From: Metopolophium dirhodum
Taxonomy: Eukaryota > Arthropoda > Insecta > Hemiptera > Aphididae
Direction of reading: 5' to 3'
Length of the DNA stretch: 64,000 bases
Assembly: GCF_019925205.1 (NCBI RefSeq)
Contig: NW_026869907.1
Location: 310,001 to 374,000, forward strand
Shown piece after piece: positions 1-12,777 of this stretch. The notes under the pieces are model-generated. The model searched no databases. It saw only the letters and a program-made list of their open reading frames with translations, and was not told where the DNA came from. Position 1 is the first letter of the stretch, and every line of letters starts with the position of its first letter. The translations under genes and the position numbers were made by a program.

Positions 1-774
1 GGTCGCGGAATAAATTGTTGTATACGATATTATATTTATATACTAACTGGTTGTGGATGAAAAAAAAACGAATGTGTATATGAATCGGAAGACGAATGTT
101 GACAGAACACTGTGTACAACTAATGTAGCTTCGGGATGGAATTTATTGTTTATTGTTAATATTAGACGGCAACTATATATACCTATGTATAAACAAAACA
201 AAATGTGATAACCTTAATAAAACTATATAGTCTGGGAGGACACATACTGTCTGTGTAAACTAAAACAACCCGAATGATAAATAGAGGTGTTTTTGGCTGC
301 CGTAAAATTTCACGGTTTTCTAATGACACGTTTTAAATTGAAATATGATAAAAAAAATGTCTATGAAAAATAACATCAATGATTTTTCTGGTGTAATTAT
401 ATTATGTAAATTGTGTGTGGTTCGCGTCGGGGATGGGTTATTGATCGTTAAGAAATAATTCTTAATTTTTAAAGAAAGGAATGTCTTTAATTTGTCTTAT
501 TGCCAGTATTAAGGAATTCGAACCACTAATGCTTAAAGAAAATTGATTCTCAAAATTGATGTATCTCACTACTTACAATAGTTTATTTTTAACAGGTTAT
601 TGACTGGTAGAATACTAAAATATTATTCCACGTATGAAGTTATAAATAATACATTGTAAATGAATAAGATTTTGATATTCCTCTCGTATTTTCTGATTCA
701 TTGACTATAATTTATAATAATAATAACTATAACTATTACTGTATTGTTTTTAACGATTTTTATTATTGTTTCAG
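1..774. other. AT-rich noncoding sequence
   Basis: No open frame or repeat of note is visible. A single AATAAA near 217 has no coding sequence upstream within the window. The left edge has a few CpGs (ggtcgcgg at the first bases, ttcgcgtcgggg near 421). The stretch ends in a polypyrimidine run and CAG that could be a splice acceptor. Confidence 0.6.
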
Positions 775-792
775 GAAACACGGCTGCAATAA
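775..792 (+). other. candidate 18-nt microexon
   Basis: A T-rich tract ending in ttgtttcag (acceptor-like, AG at 773-774) is followed by 18 bases (gaaacacggctgcaataa) and then gtaagtac at 793, a near-ideal donor. The insert is richer in G+C than its surroundings and a multiple of three. It is open in two of three frames (K-H-G-C-N or N-T-A-A-I) and stops in the third. I see the sites; that they are used is inference. Chance pairing of a good acceptor and donor in AT-rich DNA is quite possible. Confidence 0.2.
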
Positions 793-1933
793 GTAAGTAC
801 ATACGGATGTTTTTCAAAGCTATTATCATAAGCAAATAAAGCTTACCAACAATAAAAAATTGTATTCTGTATTGTTTACTACTGACTTAATTAAAGATTA
901 AAACAATTTTTGAATGATTCGTTAATGACAACAGAGCTAAACTGTTACAGGTAGGTATTATGCATAAATTAATAAGTGTCCAAAGTTGGTGATTTTCAGT
1001 GTGCATACATAGATGATTAAATTAGTTTTAGTTATAAACTTTATTTATATTTTATTATACAATAGGCATTTAGTTTTTAACTAGAAATAAAATAAAATGT
1101 TCACATTATATTATTGATGTATTATTATGTTCAAAATTGTCAGTGTTTTGTTTTTATTGTCTGTTTAAACTTTTATAGAAATAACAACAGTTCATTTTTT
1201 AAGTCGATGTAAAGTATAAAATATAATTTCATAACGATTCGGTTCATATGACGTAATAGTGGCTAAACCGTGCTGTCAAAACATGTTTCCGTATTTCATC
1301 GTTTATGACTCGTGGATGCAGAATTACTTTTTTTTATTTTAAATAGAATGATATACATTTTATCTTCATTTTTTTTAGAGGAAATATTTATCTTATTTTA
1401 TATTTCGTTATTCACAATTGAATATGTGATAATTTTTGTTTTAACATAAGTTATACAGGATGTAAAATACATAAAAAAAAATGTCACAAAATACAGATAA
1501 GGTTTTATTATAGTACTAACTAGAAAAAATTGTGATTTATTACTGTTTTACAATTTAGAATGCATCCAAAAGCCAAATCGAAAAAATATTTTGTAGAACT
1601 GTATTTATTTATTTCTAAATTTTTTGAAAAAACAACAATCGAATAGTAGTAATGACTTATGTTATACACTCTTATACACGAGTATTATCAAACATGTTGA
1701 GGAAAAATAGTGGAGTTTACATGCAAAAAGGCCTATAATTTTTAATAGCACATACTTATACATTTTAGAGGATTTCACGTCTTTCTTTCATGACAGTAGC
1801 ATTACTGCTTTAATCTTAATTAACACAGAATAATAATGTACGGTTATCGGAGAGACGAGTTCAATTTTAAACTCTTTTCATTATTTATTATTATATATTT
1901 GATATGCCGTTTAGAATAAAACTTTGTAGGGGC
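793..1933. other. AT-rich noncoding sequence
   Basis: Homopolymer A/T runs and no sustained frame. A short more complex patch at about 1240-1325 (CpGs, gacgtaatagtggc) is the only break in composition. Nothing identifiable. Confidence 0.6.
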
Positions 1934-1953
1934 TGTGTGTGTGTGTGTGTGTG
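1934..1953. repeat. (TG)10 microsatellite
   Basis: Ten uninterrupted TG units directly after aggggc; ends at gtgcatatga. Confidence 0.95.
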
Positions 1954-2960
1954 CATATGAAATTATGTGTCTCTGAGGTGCCAAAAGTTCTCTGTTTTTG
2001 TTCGAAAGTAAGAGAAAACGGAATTACACGATTAATTAACTAGTTCGAAATTTCGAATATGACGAACTAAATAACTGCGGTATGTGGCGTGGAGTACTTT
2101 AATATTTCGCACATATTATAAAATATGTAATTAAAAATTGATAACCCCGTGTCTCTGCAGTGAGTGTTACACAAGAAAGTTGAGTCCCATATAATACGAC
2201 GGTAGCAATAATATTATGTAGTTTAGCGAATCGTATACATTTTGGTCTTACGGCACCCGTAAACTTCATTGCCGTGGAGTTATACGATCGTACTACGCCA
2301 GCTGTGGTTGAGATAAATTCCGACGAAATTCGTTTGTTCGCGAGAAATTTGCGCGGAAGAGTTCAATCGGTTATGCCAACCGTAAAAAACCGTCTAAGAT
2401 AGGGTCTTCGGACGAGTGGACTTACAAGTTACAGGATGAGCACATTAATACACAGACACGTAATACATGTATGTTAGTAAGTAGGTACACATGTTCGTAC
2501 GCCACGCCGTGTTGTTAATTATTTACATGCCGTGAAGCACTCTAAATAAAGCGTTGGCCGGGAAGTATCGTTAAGGACGAAAATTCGTCTTGGACACAAA
2601 ACGCTCGCCCGGTGACCGTCCATGCAAGGATCGCTGCACAACTTGTATTTTACTTTTTTTTTGTTATTATTCCAATACCATCTCCACGCTGCGGTAAACA
2701 GATATGGGGATAAGGGATAATCTACGAATTTTTACGAAAACTTCCATCCAAAGAATCGGTAACGTGAATACGGTGGAAATAGTGCCGTGGACGGGACCGT
2801 GTGAAACACTGACAGTTGCGCGAACATTGTATGGCGTAGGCGAACCCTAGAGAAACTATAAATTCGGTATAACATACTATATATAGTATATACATACATT
2901 CGTTATTATTATCCCAAAACATCAGCTGTCGTATAAAATAACACACAGAGTTCACAATAA
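1954..2960. other. CpG-bearing noncoding block
   Basis: From about 2030 to 2830 the sequence contains many CpGs (ttcgcgagaa, gcgcggaag, gttggccggg, cgctcgcccgg) against an AT-rich background. Both strands have only short frames; the longest, 2722-2955 on the minus strand, shows no recognisable motif. It may be an unmethylated regulatory segment; no core promoter could be fixed. Confidence 0.4.
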
Positions 2961-3178
2961 TGGGCGTGTCTATGGCCCAATAACAGCAGTAATTAAATGC
3001 GTATAATGCGTGGGTACGCCACTACTACTTTACTCACGTCATATATTAATTATTATAACACGTCGTTCGTATTAAGCAGGTATAGGTTTGTGGTTATCAA
3101 AAGGAATCAATTAAAAATTGAAAAAAATATAATATATAGAACTACGAGATATCAGAATTTGATTCATAATGCAACATC

Positions 3179-3186
<8 letters not shown>

Positions 3187-3217
<31 letters not shown>
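3187..3217. repeat. (ATT)n microsatellite
   Basis: About ten ATT/TTA units in a row, preceded by an imperfect TAA run on the left. Confidence 0.95.
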
Positions 3218-3219
<2 letters not shown>

Positions 3220-5739
3220 TATACGCATCAGGTCTCTATTTCTTCATACGTAAATACGAATCTATTTTTTCATAGTTAAGTTTTTATAGTAGCTAAAGAT
3301 TTAACTTCCATAATATATAGATAAATTCACTGGTAAACAAAAACAGTAAATATATTTCGTGGCCGTCGACTATAAAAGTACCTACACTAATAGTATATTA
3401 TCATATTTCAAAAATAATTATTATAAAAAGAATAGAGAAAATCTCTTTTAGATCACTTTTGCAATGGATAAACCCGCAAATTTAAATTAACACAATACTT
3501 TTTTGTTTTTTTTAAATTGTTTATGTAGTAACTGATTTATTAAAAGGTATCTACTTAAATATATTTTAATGTTCTTTATAATTATTAAGGTTCTCTTTTT
3601 AACTTAATTTTTACATTACTTGTACACTTTTAATTTTAACCACATCATATCATTATTGTTTTTTAACAACTTTTTAAACCCCCTCTCCCACCATCCTATA
3701 GTTTTTTTTATAAAAAGTAGTATCGACTTGACATTTTAAAATATTCACCTAAAATGAAATCATTTAATTTTTAAAAAGACAAATTTTCATACAATATTGA
3801 TGTAACGTACTTACATAAAACTAATACTCAACTTACGATTTAATAATTACAATAATTCAATATTAGGCTAGAAAAATTAAGAGAATTAGATATATAAATT
3901 GTTTGTACATTTTTAAACTACTTTCCTTTAATTATTCACTATTAATGAACCCTTAAACCAAAATATTTAGATTAATGGATATCATCATTTAAATATCCTC
4001 TTTGATAATTTTAATTTCAATTAATATACCATCACTCATCAGGTATTCATTTAAAAATGTAAAGTTGTTTTAACTATTATACAGAAGGAAAATAAATATT
4101 ATGAACACACACGTGTTCAAAGAAGCATTACCCTCCCACATATTAGTAGAATAATGACCTCACTTGTCGAAGCCTGAATTTCAAATAATAAAAAAAAAAA
4201 TATATATTATTAAAATTACATTTAATACGAGTTCAATATTATTTTTTTTTTAAATGCATCCAATTTTTTTCTACCAATACCTTATGATATGAACGTATAA
4301 CTATGGTATTAATGTTCACTTTGGATAGTATTTTATGTAATGTTAATTCACAAAAATCATACGGTTAAAAAGCTACACAATCATGGTGTAACTTATTCTC
4401 AAATACAAATTAAATTACTATGATTACTCATATATAAACCGTGAATCATATGAAATAAATTAACTAACTTGTGTGTTCTATTAGTTCATGATTAACATTA
4501 TTCAAAGTTATAAAATAATAAATTAGACAAGTATCACGGGAAGGATGTTTCTGTAGCGCAATGTGGTAAAGTAGGTAATGTAGAGGTTAATAAATATTGT
4601 AAATATTAGGTAGGTAACGTAATATAAGAAAATATTGTACGTCGTAAAAATCAAATTTAGGAATAATTAAGAATGCTGTATACGACCCAAGTTGTTATTT
4701 ATATAATACATTTTCATAAATTAGTTTTATCGAAAGTTATACCTTCTAAGAAATGTTAGTGTTTTGGTGATTGAGTAGGTAAGCTCCATTCCCTTTCGAG
4801 TTGAAGTAAGACAAAATAGGTATGTTTATAACCACTGATTATAAATATTAATATTAATTTCCAATGAAAAAACGTATATTTTAGGACATGTTATAATAAT
4901 CTATAAGATTACGTTTTTTTTTATGAATTCTAATAACTAGTTAATTCTGCGGCATGTATATTAAAATAATGAATGCAATTATTCATAGCATGTTTGATCT
5001 GTACCTAATATTTTATTAGGTATTAAAAAATAATTATTTCACTTTCTTGTTCACATTTATGAAAAAATAGAATATAAATATAGTAATATATAACGTTAAT
5101 CATATCAACATTTATTTTGATGATGAATCCCAAAAAAATATGCACTTTAGTTTTAAAACTATATTTCACCTCTAAAAAAATGTGAAAATACTAATTAATA
5201 AAAGTTACAATTATTGTAAAATATTATAATATGTAGTTATAATATAAACTCTGTTATAGTATTATTTATATGTTAAAGTGTATAAAGTATTTAGTAGATA
5301 TTATAACTTAAGATTAAACTAGTTTTATGAAATTTGTAACGTTATTGAATATCTTCAAAACTAAAGTGTTATGTAGAAGCTATAATCAAAAATTATTGTA
5401 GGATAAAAACAAATAACGTTATTCTATTAATGTTTGGATATTTTTTTATAAAATTAATAAACAAATTAACGAATCGTCGATAAAAATATATAATATGGTA
5501 ATTAGTTTGAGAAAAGTATGTGTAGACATGCAGTATATGCGTCTTGTTATAATGTAATGTAACATTGTGGTAATACGAGAACCAATATGTTATAAATATA
5601 ATACCCGCTATTGTTATACCTATGATTAATAATCATTGCCACACCTAATAGATTAATTTATTCATCGTATTTCTGCGACCAATAGATGAATAAGAAAATC
5701 AATATTTTTAAATAAACGTTAAACGGGGCAGTGTCGAAT
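3218..5739. other. AT desert
   Basis: Very AT-rich with poly-A/T runs and short palindromes such as gaacacacacgtgttc near 4103. No gene, RNA or transposon end was recognised. Confidence 0.6.
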
Positions 5740-6420
5740 CGTCTTTTAGTTGTATTCATTCAATGGATGTGTGTAATGGAAGGACCCCTCAAACAACAAC
5801 TGTTCTACAATATGTTCGACTGAACGAGTCCGTCCGTGCGTAGAAATCACTTTCGGAGTGGTGTCTTGATATTATAAGAAAAAATAAAAATTCCTCTGTT
5901 ATTCGGAATATATATTTTAGCCGTTTGTAAAAAAAAAAATAAGGTTCGAGATTCGACGTCCCGAGTATTGAAAAATTACGTTTTTTTTTTTCTTTTCGTC
6001 CGCAATGAAACCTCGGTCATGTTTTTTCTCTCGACTTATGCCTGCGCCCCGCCATCGTCACCACAACTGTACGTAGAAGCCAAACAAGTTGAATATCATT
6101 GGGTCGAAATTTCGGTTATTATTATTTATTACCAACATCTCTCCTGGGTGTCTTAAAACCTGCGCTCATTTTTCTTACAATCTCCGCGCCCCCCGTGCTC
6201 ACCCCTTAACGGAAAAGCGTTACCCGACCACTAGCGGCACACCTGGCACCAGTGCCTCACTACTCCACCGGCCGGTCGTCAACCGGTATCGCATTTGTCA
6301 CAGTGTGGGAAGGAGGGAGGGGGGGGGATTCTAGAATTTTTCTACTTTTTCCGAGCTCCACCCCCGTCCTCATCCTCCCACACACACACGTCATATCCTT
6401 AACCATCTAGTAAAAATGCC
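5740..6420. other. CpG/C-rich block with G-run
   Basis: A compositional jump: CpG-bearing sequence (gtccgtccgtgcg, ctccgcgccccccg, ccggccggtcgtc) and, at 6307-6327, GGG/GG/GGG/G9 blocks separated by one or two A, which could form a G-quadruplex on the plus strand. Frames here (5968-6156, 6089-6334) are short and unrecognised. Possible promoter or 5' region of an unseen transcript; orientation unknown. Confidence 0.35.
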
Positions 6421-9404
6421 TCGCCTAAATCTTCTAATATATATGCTCGCACATTTTTTATTCTCACGTTTGTGCTTCATAATATATTATGTACATAATA
6501 AGTATACGCCATCGGAATCGGGTATAAGCATTTTTAGACATTTTACGTGTTAAAAGCTATAATATGTATTTGCGATACTATATAATATAATAATTATTAT
6601 TCGTTGTCTGCGTATATTATTACCGATGATTCAAAATTGACTAAAAATGTAATACGCCGTCCACCTACAACACCTGTATATTAACACATAAACAAGATAA
6701 TACAACACAACGGTTTTGATCTATACTCAAAGACTCCGTGTGAATTTCCACGATAGCATTATACTGTAGTACAATAACATATTATACTGGAATGTGCCGT
6801 GGGTAACGTGTATGTGGACTTACTACAATAAGCCCTCACGTACGTGTGTTGAAAAATAATCAAGAGATAACATCGATGAACGGCATGAAAAAAAAAAAAT
6901 AATAACCTGCAGTGGGTGTCAAAAGTATAATATAATATAGAAGAGTAGTGAAATTGTATGTGATGGCAAACAGTGTAATTTTGGATGTACAAAATATTAA
7001 ACTATTTTTTGTTTCGTCAAATGCAAATATCTAAAAAAAAAAATTGTATTTTTTCTATTAACTTGACGAAACAAAAATGTTTGAATGTTTTTTTTCAACC
7101 GTTGATTATAATATCAATAAACATGGTTGTCGTGCTTGTTTGAATATCTAGTTGAATTTTGAGTAGATTTTTCTTTTTGTCATTCCTCATTACAATATTG
7201 TTATTTTAATAAAAAATGTATTTTTATCTATTTCTCGTTTATATAATCATATCATATCATATTACCATGAAATTGAATCAAATATTAAGTTACGTATTAC
7301 AATTCATACTACAATAACATAATGTCTACGTTACTTAAAATGTTTTTTCCACATAATAATATTGTGGTTTATTAAAATATAATTTTAATGAAGTATTTCT
7401 ATTCATATTAAATGAAAATTAAAAAAAAAATGAACCATAGTTTTTCTTTTAATAACCATTATTATATAAATTTGGATAGATTTTAAAAAAAGAATTTAAT
7501 ACACACAATGTCTATGTAAATGAGTATTGTTTAATATTGCTAAACCAAAAGTCTTTATTTTACAAGTAAACGTGAATTTTGTTATTTAATATACTTTTAG
7601 ATTTCAAAATATACATTTATTTGTTTTTAACAATTATTATTTCTACTATAATTCTCTAGTTTTGTGGTAAAATACTTAAATGTCAATTTTTTTCTCTACG
7701 AAGAATGGAATACTTGTCTATGATTTATAATATGTGAATGATTTCAAAATAAAATGTATTAAAGTTTTTTATGTTACATTAAAAATAAAACATAATTCAA
7801 GTTATAAACTTCATATTGTAAGTTACAACCACCACCACTTAAATCATGATTGATTTTATATTTATACTTTATAGCCTAAATTACATTAGGTTGAAATTAA
7901 TAAGCATTTTGTTTATCGGTGAGGTGGCATTTTACTTTCATATTTAAACCCAATTTATTTCCTTTTTTTTTCACACCCCACAGAACACTGTATTCGTTAA
8001 TTGTTTTCCCATACAGAAATAATGTCCATCAGCTGCTTTCAACCATTAACACGTTTTTTTTCCACGAAATATTTTCCATTTAAAATAAAAACGTTAGTTT
8101 AAATTTAGTTTAAAGGGTTATGTAAACAACATTAACACGAACAAAATTACATTATTCTATGCCTGTTGTTTTGATTGTTTATTTTTCACTTGTTTTCGTT
8201 AAATTACCTCGTATTGAGAAAATACATTACAAGGTCATTCATCTACAGTCTACCCATTAACACTGCGCCTTGTTTGACCCTAATCAGAATTAGTATGCAT
8301 ACTGTATACACACGACTAACTTTAACAAACTATATAAATTATCGATGGGTTGTTATTTAATACGAATTTTAGATAGCATTATAATAATATATAACACGAA
8401 ATATGTGAAGGACCAAGTCTCATATTTAGTTAGTTAAACGGTTTACATTTTATAATACGCTCACATAAAATAAATACATTTCTTATATCCTAATTGTTTG
8501 ATCACACATCATGTTAATAACTAATTTATTGTTTAAGAAGAAAAGTAATTATTTAAAATTAACATAATACTATTAACAAAAACAATATAGTTTTATATTC
8601 ACATTTACAAACAACGTGATCCCACTAAATTGTCTTATGAAATTCTTGTTGCCCGTAATGGCATAATGACTTTAATAGTCATGTTTATTTTTTAATAGTT
8701 AGGTATTGAAAATATGAAACTAATACCGTTAAATGTCTGCATAATTTTTGTTGAAAATAGGTTTTCAAATAAAAATACTTATGAGTTATGGTCTTTTAAA
8801 CATTTTTATTTCATAAAATTGAGAAAAAAATATTACGTGGCTTCTTCTAACAAATGTATTCAAATATTTATATGACACATTATTTAGATAAATGCATTTT
8901 TATGAGAATTATATTCCACAGGTATTTGTGTTTTAAATAATTCTGAGTGAATCTAAAATACATTACCTACAGTTTTTTTTTTTTTTTTAATATTGTGCCA
9001 CTATCTTACTTTTCTAGTTTTTATTTAAGTTTCATATCATAATAATATTTATATTCAAGTCAAAAATTCTAATATATTAAATTGTAGGATTGTCTAAAGT
9101 GAAAACTTTTTAAAATTTAAATTGATTAAAATATTAAAATGTATTTTTGCAATTTATTTTATCTACTTATTGCTGTTTTTTTTTTAATTTTATAAATAAT
9201 AAGTTCTAGAAGTTTGTTTATTGAGTTAATGTTATTGTTTTTAAATAATTGTATTTTTAGTTTTAAATGCAATTAAGGATGTATACATTTTTTTCAAAAG
9301 AAATCGATGGTTTGAAACTGACATTTAGTAAACTTTTAAATTAAAATTTTAAAATACTGTCATACTATATATAACAATATAGCACAATTATTTTAGAATG
9401 TTTT
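6421..9404. other. AT-rich noncoding sequence
   Basis: AT-rich with poly-T at 8973-8988 and no gene seen. The only structure is the hairpin listed at 7006-7077. Confidence 0.6.
7006..7077. repeat. 15-bp perfect inverted repeat (hairpin)
   Basis: tttttgtttcgtcaa at 7006-7020 is the exact reverse complement of 7063-7077. The 42-base spacer itself contains an A11 run and a T6 run that could extend the pairing. It could fold as a hairpin RNA or be the ends of a tiny decayed element. No flanking duplication was seen. Confidence 0.6.
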
Positions 9405-9616
9405 GATTTTACGATGATGTGTTTTTTTTAATTTAAAAATTTGTTTATAAATTAAAATTTTTTTTTTGTTTCTGTGTACACGATAATTAGTTGAAATAAT
9501 GCTTTGATTTTCAACTTCAGTATCTTGTTCGATGTTAAAGTGAATCTAGTTGGTGCTTGGGGAGGTCAACATTTGAAATTCCCAGTAATTTTCCAAAGCT
9601 CCGAGAAAAACAAAAA
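9405..9616 (+). repeat. dispersed aphid-type repeat, partial copy A
   Basis: Shares long near-identical blocks, in the same order and strand, with 26368-26550: gattttac-atga, a tctgtgtacacga/tgtaggcgaca block, cagtatcttgttcgatg, aaagtgaatct-gttggtgc, gaggtca and gccgagaaaaa-type ends. The family resembles a repeat I recall as abundant in aphid genomes. This copy lacks the 'gattctgagcggagcg' leader present in the second copy. Coding potential is nil. Confidence 0.75.
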
Positions 9617-10779
9617 TATGTAATTGACATTATGTATATAGTAGTTGATTTATCTTTACATTTTTTTGTCCACCTATATTGGTATGATATGTTCAAATAA
9701 ATGAATCGTTTTATAACATATTTTCTGTGAATATATATATATTCATCTAGATCTTCTGTAACACGTATATATAGTTTTATGAGTATAATAAATTATACAC
9801 ATCTTTCATCGATTTAAGTTTGTTAAATACAAAATATTAACATGAATAATAATCGAGTAAATAATAAACAAATCTATTTATACGTACATATACATATTAT
9901 ATTGCATGCAAAGACAAATGGTTTGTGACACGAATTGATCTTTCTGAAAGATATCTAAAATAGTTTTGATAATAAACGAACGAACTAAGACTTTAACAGC
10001 ACTACTTAGATATTCCCTTTGGTGGTTCTTGTTTTAGTTGTGATTTCTCTTGAGAAGTTCAAAGCAGAATATGACAGCCGAAAGGTTGATACATTTATGT
10101 ATCCTGCTTTATTTCAATAGCTAGAAGTTTTTTGTGATGCATCTCGATATAAGCTGCTATATAATACATTAATACCTAGTGCATATTCATAACAATAACA
10201 ATACAAGACCATATTATAAAAAAAAATAAATAAATATTTTACCTTCATTTAAATAACTATTCCAGCTCTAGAATACATACAGCATATGATTTATTTATAA
10301 TATTATAATACCTATTAGAATTTCGTTTCGTGAATCATCATAAAATGTTATGTGCAGGCTTCATACATATTATATTCGTATTATTAAAAGTCTACAATGA
10401 ATATTGTACGTTTGTATTTTATAATATAAGTATTTCGTAAACATAATATGATACAATTAATGAAAATTATAATTCGTAAAATAAAATATTAGTAGGTAAC
10501 TAATTTAATAACTGTATAGAACACAATAATTATTAATGTATTGAAATTATTCAGGAGTATAAGTCAAGTTACATACAATTCTAAAAATGAATTTTTTCTA
10601 ATTTTAAATATTCTTATTTATTTTCTGTCTTATATGTATATACAATTTGTAATATTTAGAACTTATTAATAATGATTTCGTGCTAGTTCATGCCGTGTTT
10701 TTTTTTTTTTTTTGAGGAATTATCTCAATGCGTATCGTTTTATACAGAATTCAGTCAAATTTATAGTCCACAGACTTTA
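9617..10779. other. AT-rich noncoding sequence
   Basis: AT-rich with small palindromes (tgaatatatatatattca near 9727; gatacat-tt-atgtatc near 10089) and poly-T near 10697. No gene seen. Confidence 0.6.
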
Positions 10780-11180
10780 GTTCACTTCCGGACATTATAA
10801 AACGCACTTGAAGCGGACACGAGGTCGAAGCCATGCTATACCCTCGTCACACACACCAGCAACTGTTAATAATATTATTAAACGGCGAACTATTGCTAAT
10901 TTTGGACGTAAGCTGACGGTAATACTGAACACGGAGACACCGGTCCATTAGGGTGTTCCGGTCGTCTGGTTGCGTTTATCTGTTCAAGTGTCGATCTGGG
11001 CGATATGCCAACGAAGCCGTTGTTATAAACATCTCGACCGGTGCCGATAAAATCATTGTCCGTTGGATCACTCTACACTTAATCATTGGCATCTAAGTGT
11101 CCATACTAAGATTTAATGATGATGGGTATTTTGAATCCTCCAGATTACCAGTTAGGGGGGGGGGGTGGGGGATAACTAAT
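10780..11180. other. CpG-bearing block ending in a G-run
   Basis: CpG-bearing sequence (acttccggacattat, gaagcggacacgaggtcg, ctcgaccggtgccg) with no sustained frame. At 11155-11171 lies G11-T-G5, the reverse complement of the C-run pattern seen elsewhere in the window. Confidence 0.35.
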
Positions 11181-12430
11181 CCATGACCTATATTTCACGT
11201 CAAATCAGTGGGACCTAAACTTTAGGTTAATTTATATTTTTGTATGTATTGTATTAATTATATTTGATTATAATACACGGAAACTATTTGGAAGAAGACA
11301 AATTATCAAAGAAAAGGAGCGAATGTGTGTTTATGGGGTTTTTGCAAATTGTATCGCGTGGATTGATAATACATTAATTACAAATTTGTATCAAACGTTG
11401 CTGCTTTTGGATGTTACTATTTCTATGTGTCGGTTTTTGCCGGTTATTTATGATGGGTGGCTGATATTGACGATTTGGTCTACCGCGGTTTTGGTAACAA
11501 TAATAAGCCAGTACGTGATTACGAAAAATTGACTCGAAAAAAAACAAGCACATGGCGTCATACTTGTTTACGTTGGTAATAACTCATAAGACGAAGCACT
11601 GAAGGATGTCTTATCTTAGCAGTATCGTCATCATTGCGTTCATTAACTTGTACAGGATTAAAGATCTAAACAAATACTGCATGGATATCAAGGGATGTGG
11701 TGTCCGATTATCAGAGTTTGTAACTTGTAGTGTAACGAGCAATGAGAAGAAAGTTATGGTTCTGATATAAATGATATAAATATATATTATTAATTATACA
11801 TTATGTACATGATTGCGATACATCACTGGAAATAATAACACGGAAATAATTTCCAAATCTACAGGATATTATTTGTGTTCATTTTTAAGAACTATTGTGT
11901 ATTTATGTCACATAAAATTCAGTTATGTTTCAACTTCCTGACCAACGTAGAATCACATTTTTTTACTATATAATATATAGCGCATGAAATACATTATATA
12001 AGTATTGAAAATAAAATGTAGACCAAGTCAGTACATTTCCAGCCAGAAGTGATTTCGGTTCTTAGAAAGCGAGACGCGTATTGGTTTTGCAACGATTTTT
12101 TTTCAGCAAACACTTTTTAGTCAGTGAAAAATCCGAAAAACTTTCATATATCCCTTGGGTTTGGTTGTGAATTGAATCAAGTGGATACTTTGAACAGGTA
12201 TTCTGTAAACGCTGTTAGTAGTTTTCCTAAGTATGGTAGAAATGCCTCAGAAAATACACGCTAAAAATTATTTTGGACCATAAAAATGTTGCTTTTACAG
12301 TTCAAACTAAATGTCGCTCATATATAGTTGTTCTCCAATTGAATGATTAATTTGTGATAGTTGTTTTATCTCAAGATGATCGATGATTAAGAACTTGCAG
12401 TGATTAATAAATGCAATATTACATACATAT
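11181..12430. other. noncoding sequence with one small frame
   Basis: Apart from the small frame at 11323-11532, nothing is identifiable. Composition is AT-rich with a few CpGs near 12070. Confidence 0.5.
11323..11532 (+). CDS. doubtful small ORF, hydrophobic
   Basis: An ATG-initiated frame of 69 residues. Two stretches are hydrophobic enough to span a membrane: around residues 21-40 (LYQTLLLLDVTISM) and 46-62 (WLILTIWSTAVLVTII). The sequence before the ATG (ggagcga) is not a strong insect start context. No family is recognised, and AT-rich DNA readily encodes hydrophobic residues by chance. It could be an exon of a membrane protein or nothing. Confidence 0.1.
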   Translation: MCVYGVFANCIAWIDNTLITNLYQTLLLLDVTISMCRFLPVIYDGWLILTIWSTAVLVTIISQYVITKN

Positions 12431-12443
12431 ATTATAATAAATG
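12431..12443. repeat. left target-site duplication of SINE
   Basis: attataataaatg, identical to 12765-12777 beyond the A tail. Confidence 0.9.
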
Positions 12444-12764
12444 GGGGGACGAGGTGGCCGAGTGGTCTAACGCGACGGATTCGGCACAGCCGGTCCGAGT
12501 TCGATCCTCGACCACTGGGCGGCATTTTTCTCCGTGCAAGTCACGGTGTCCGGAGAACAAGTGCCGCCATCCCCCCACCCCGGGGCACGGCAGAAACCTA
12601 CGGGTGCCCCATTAGAAATTCTGCCAAACACAACACACACGTGTACCAACCTACCCAATATAAAACCTACCAAACCTACCCAATATAAAACCTACAGTGC
12701 CCTCCCCACACCCAATGGCCTATGTTGCCGCGGGTTACCCAATAAAAAAAAAAAAAAAAAAAAA
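12444..12764 (+). mobile_element. tRNA-derived SINE with A tail
   Basis: The 5' part resembles a tRNA. The A box TGGCCGAGTGG at 12455-12465 fits TRGYNNARNNG perfectly, and the B box GTTCGATCC at 12499-12507 fits GWTCRANNC perfectly. They are 44 bases apart, as in a standard tRNA, and the start GACGAGG is placed like an acceptor strand. The D-arm is leucine/serine-like but the cloverleaf is degraded, so no anticodon is assigned. The body continues with a C-rich unique region, an internal 25-bp tandem duplication (12648-12695) and an A tail ending at 12764. A perfect 13-bp duplication flanks it, showing LINE-mediated retroposition and a fairly young insertion. Overlapping open frames here are by-products. 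Confidence 0.92.
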
Positions 12765-12777
12765 ATTATAATAAATG
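12765..12777. repeat. right target-site duplication of SINE
   Basis: Exact copy of 12431-12443, immediately after the A tail. Confidence 0.9.
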
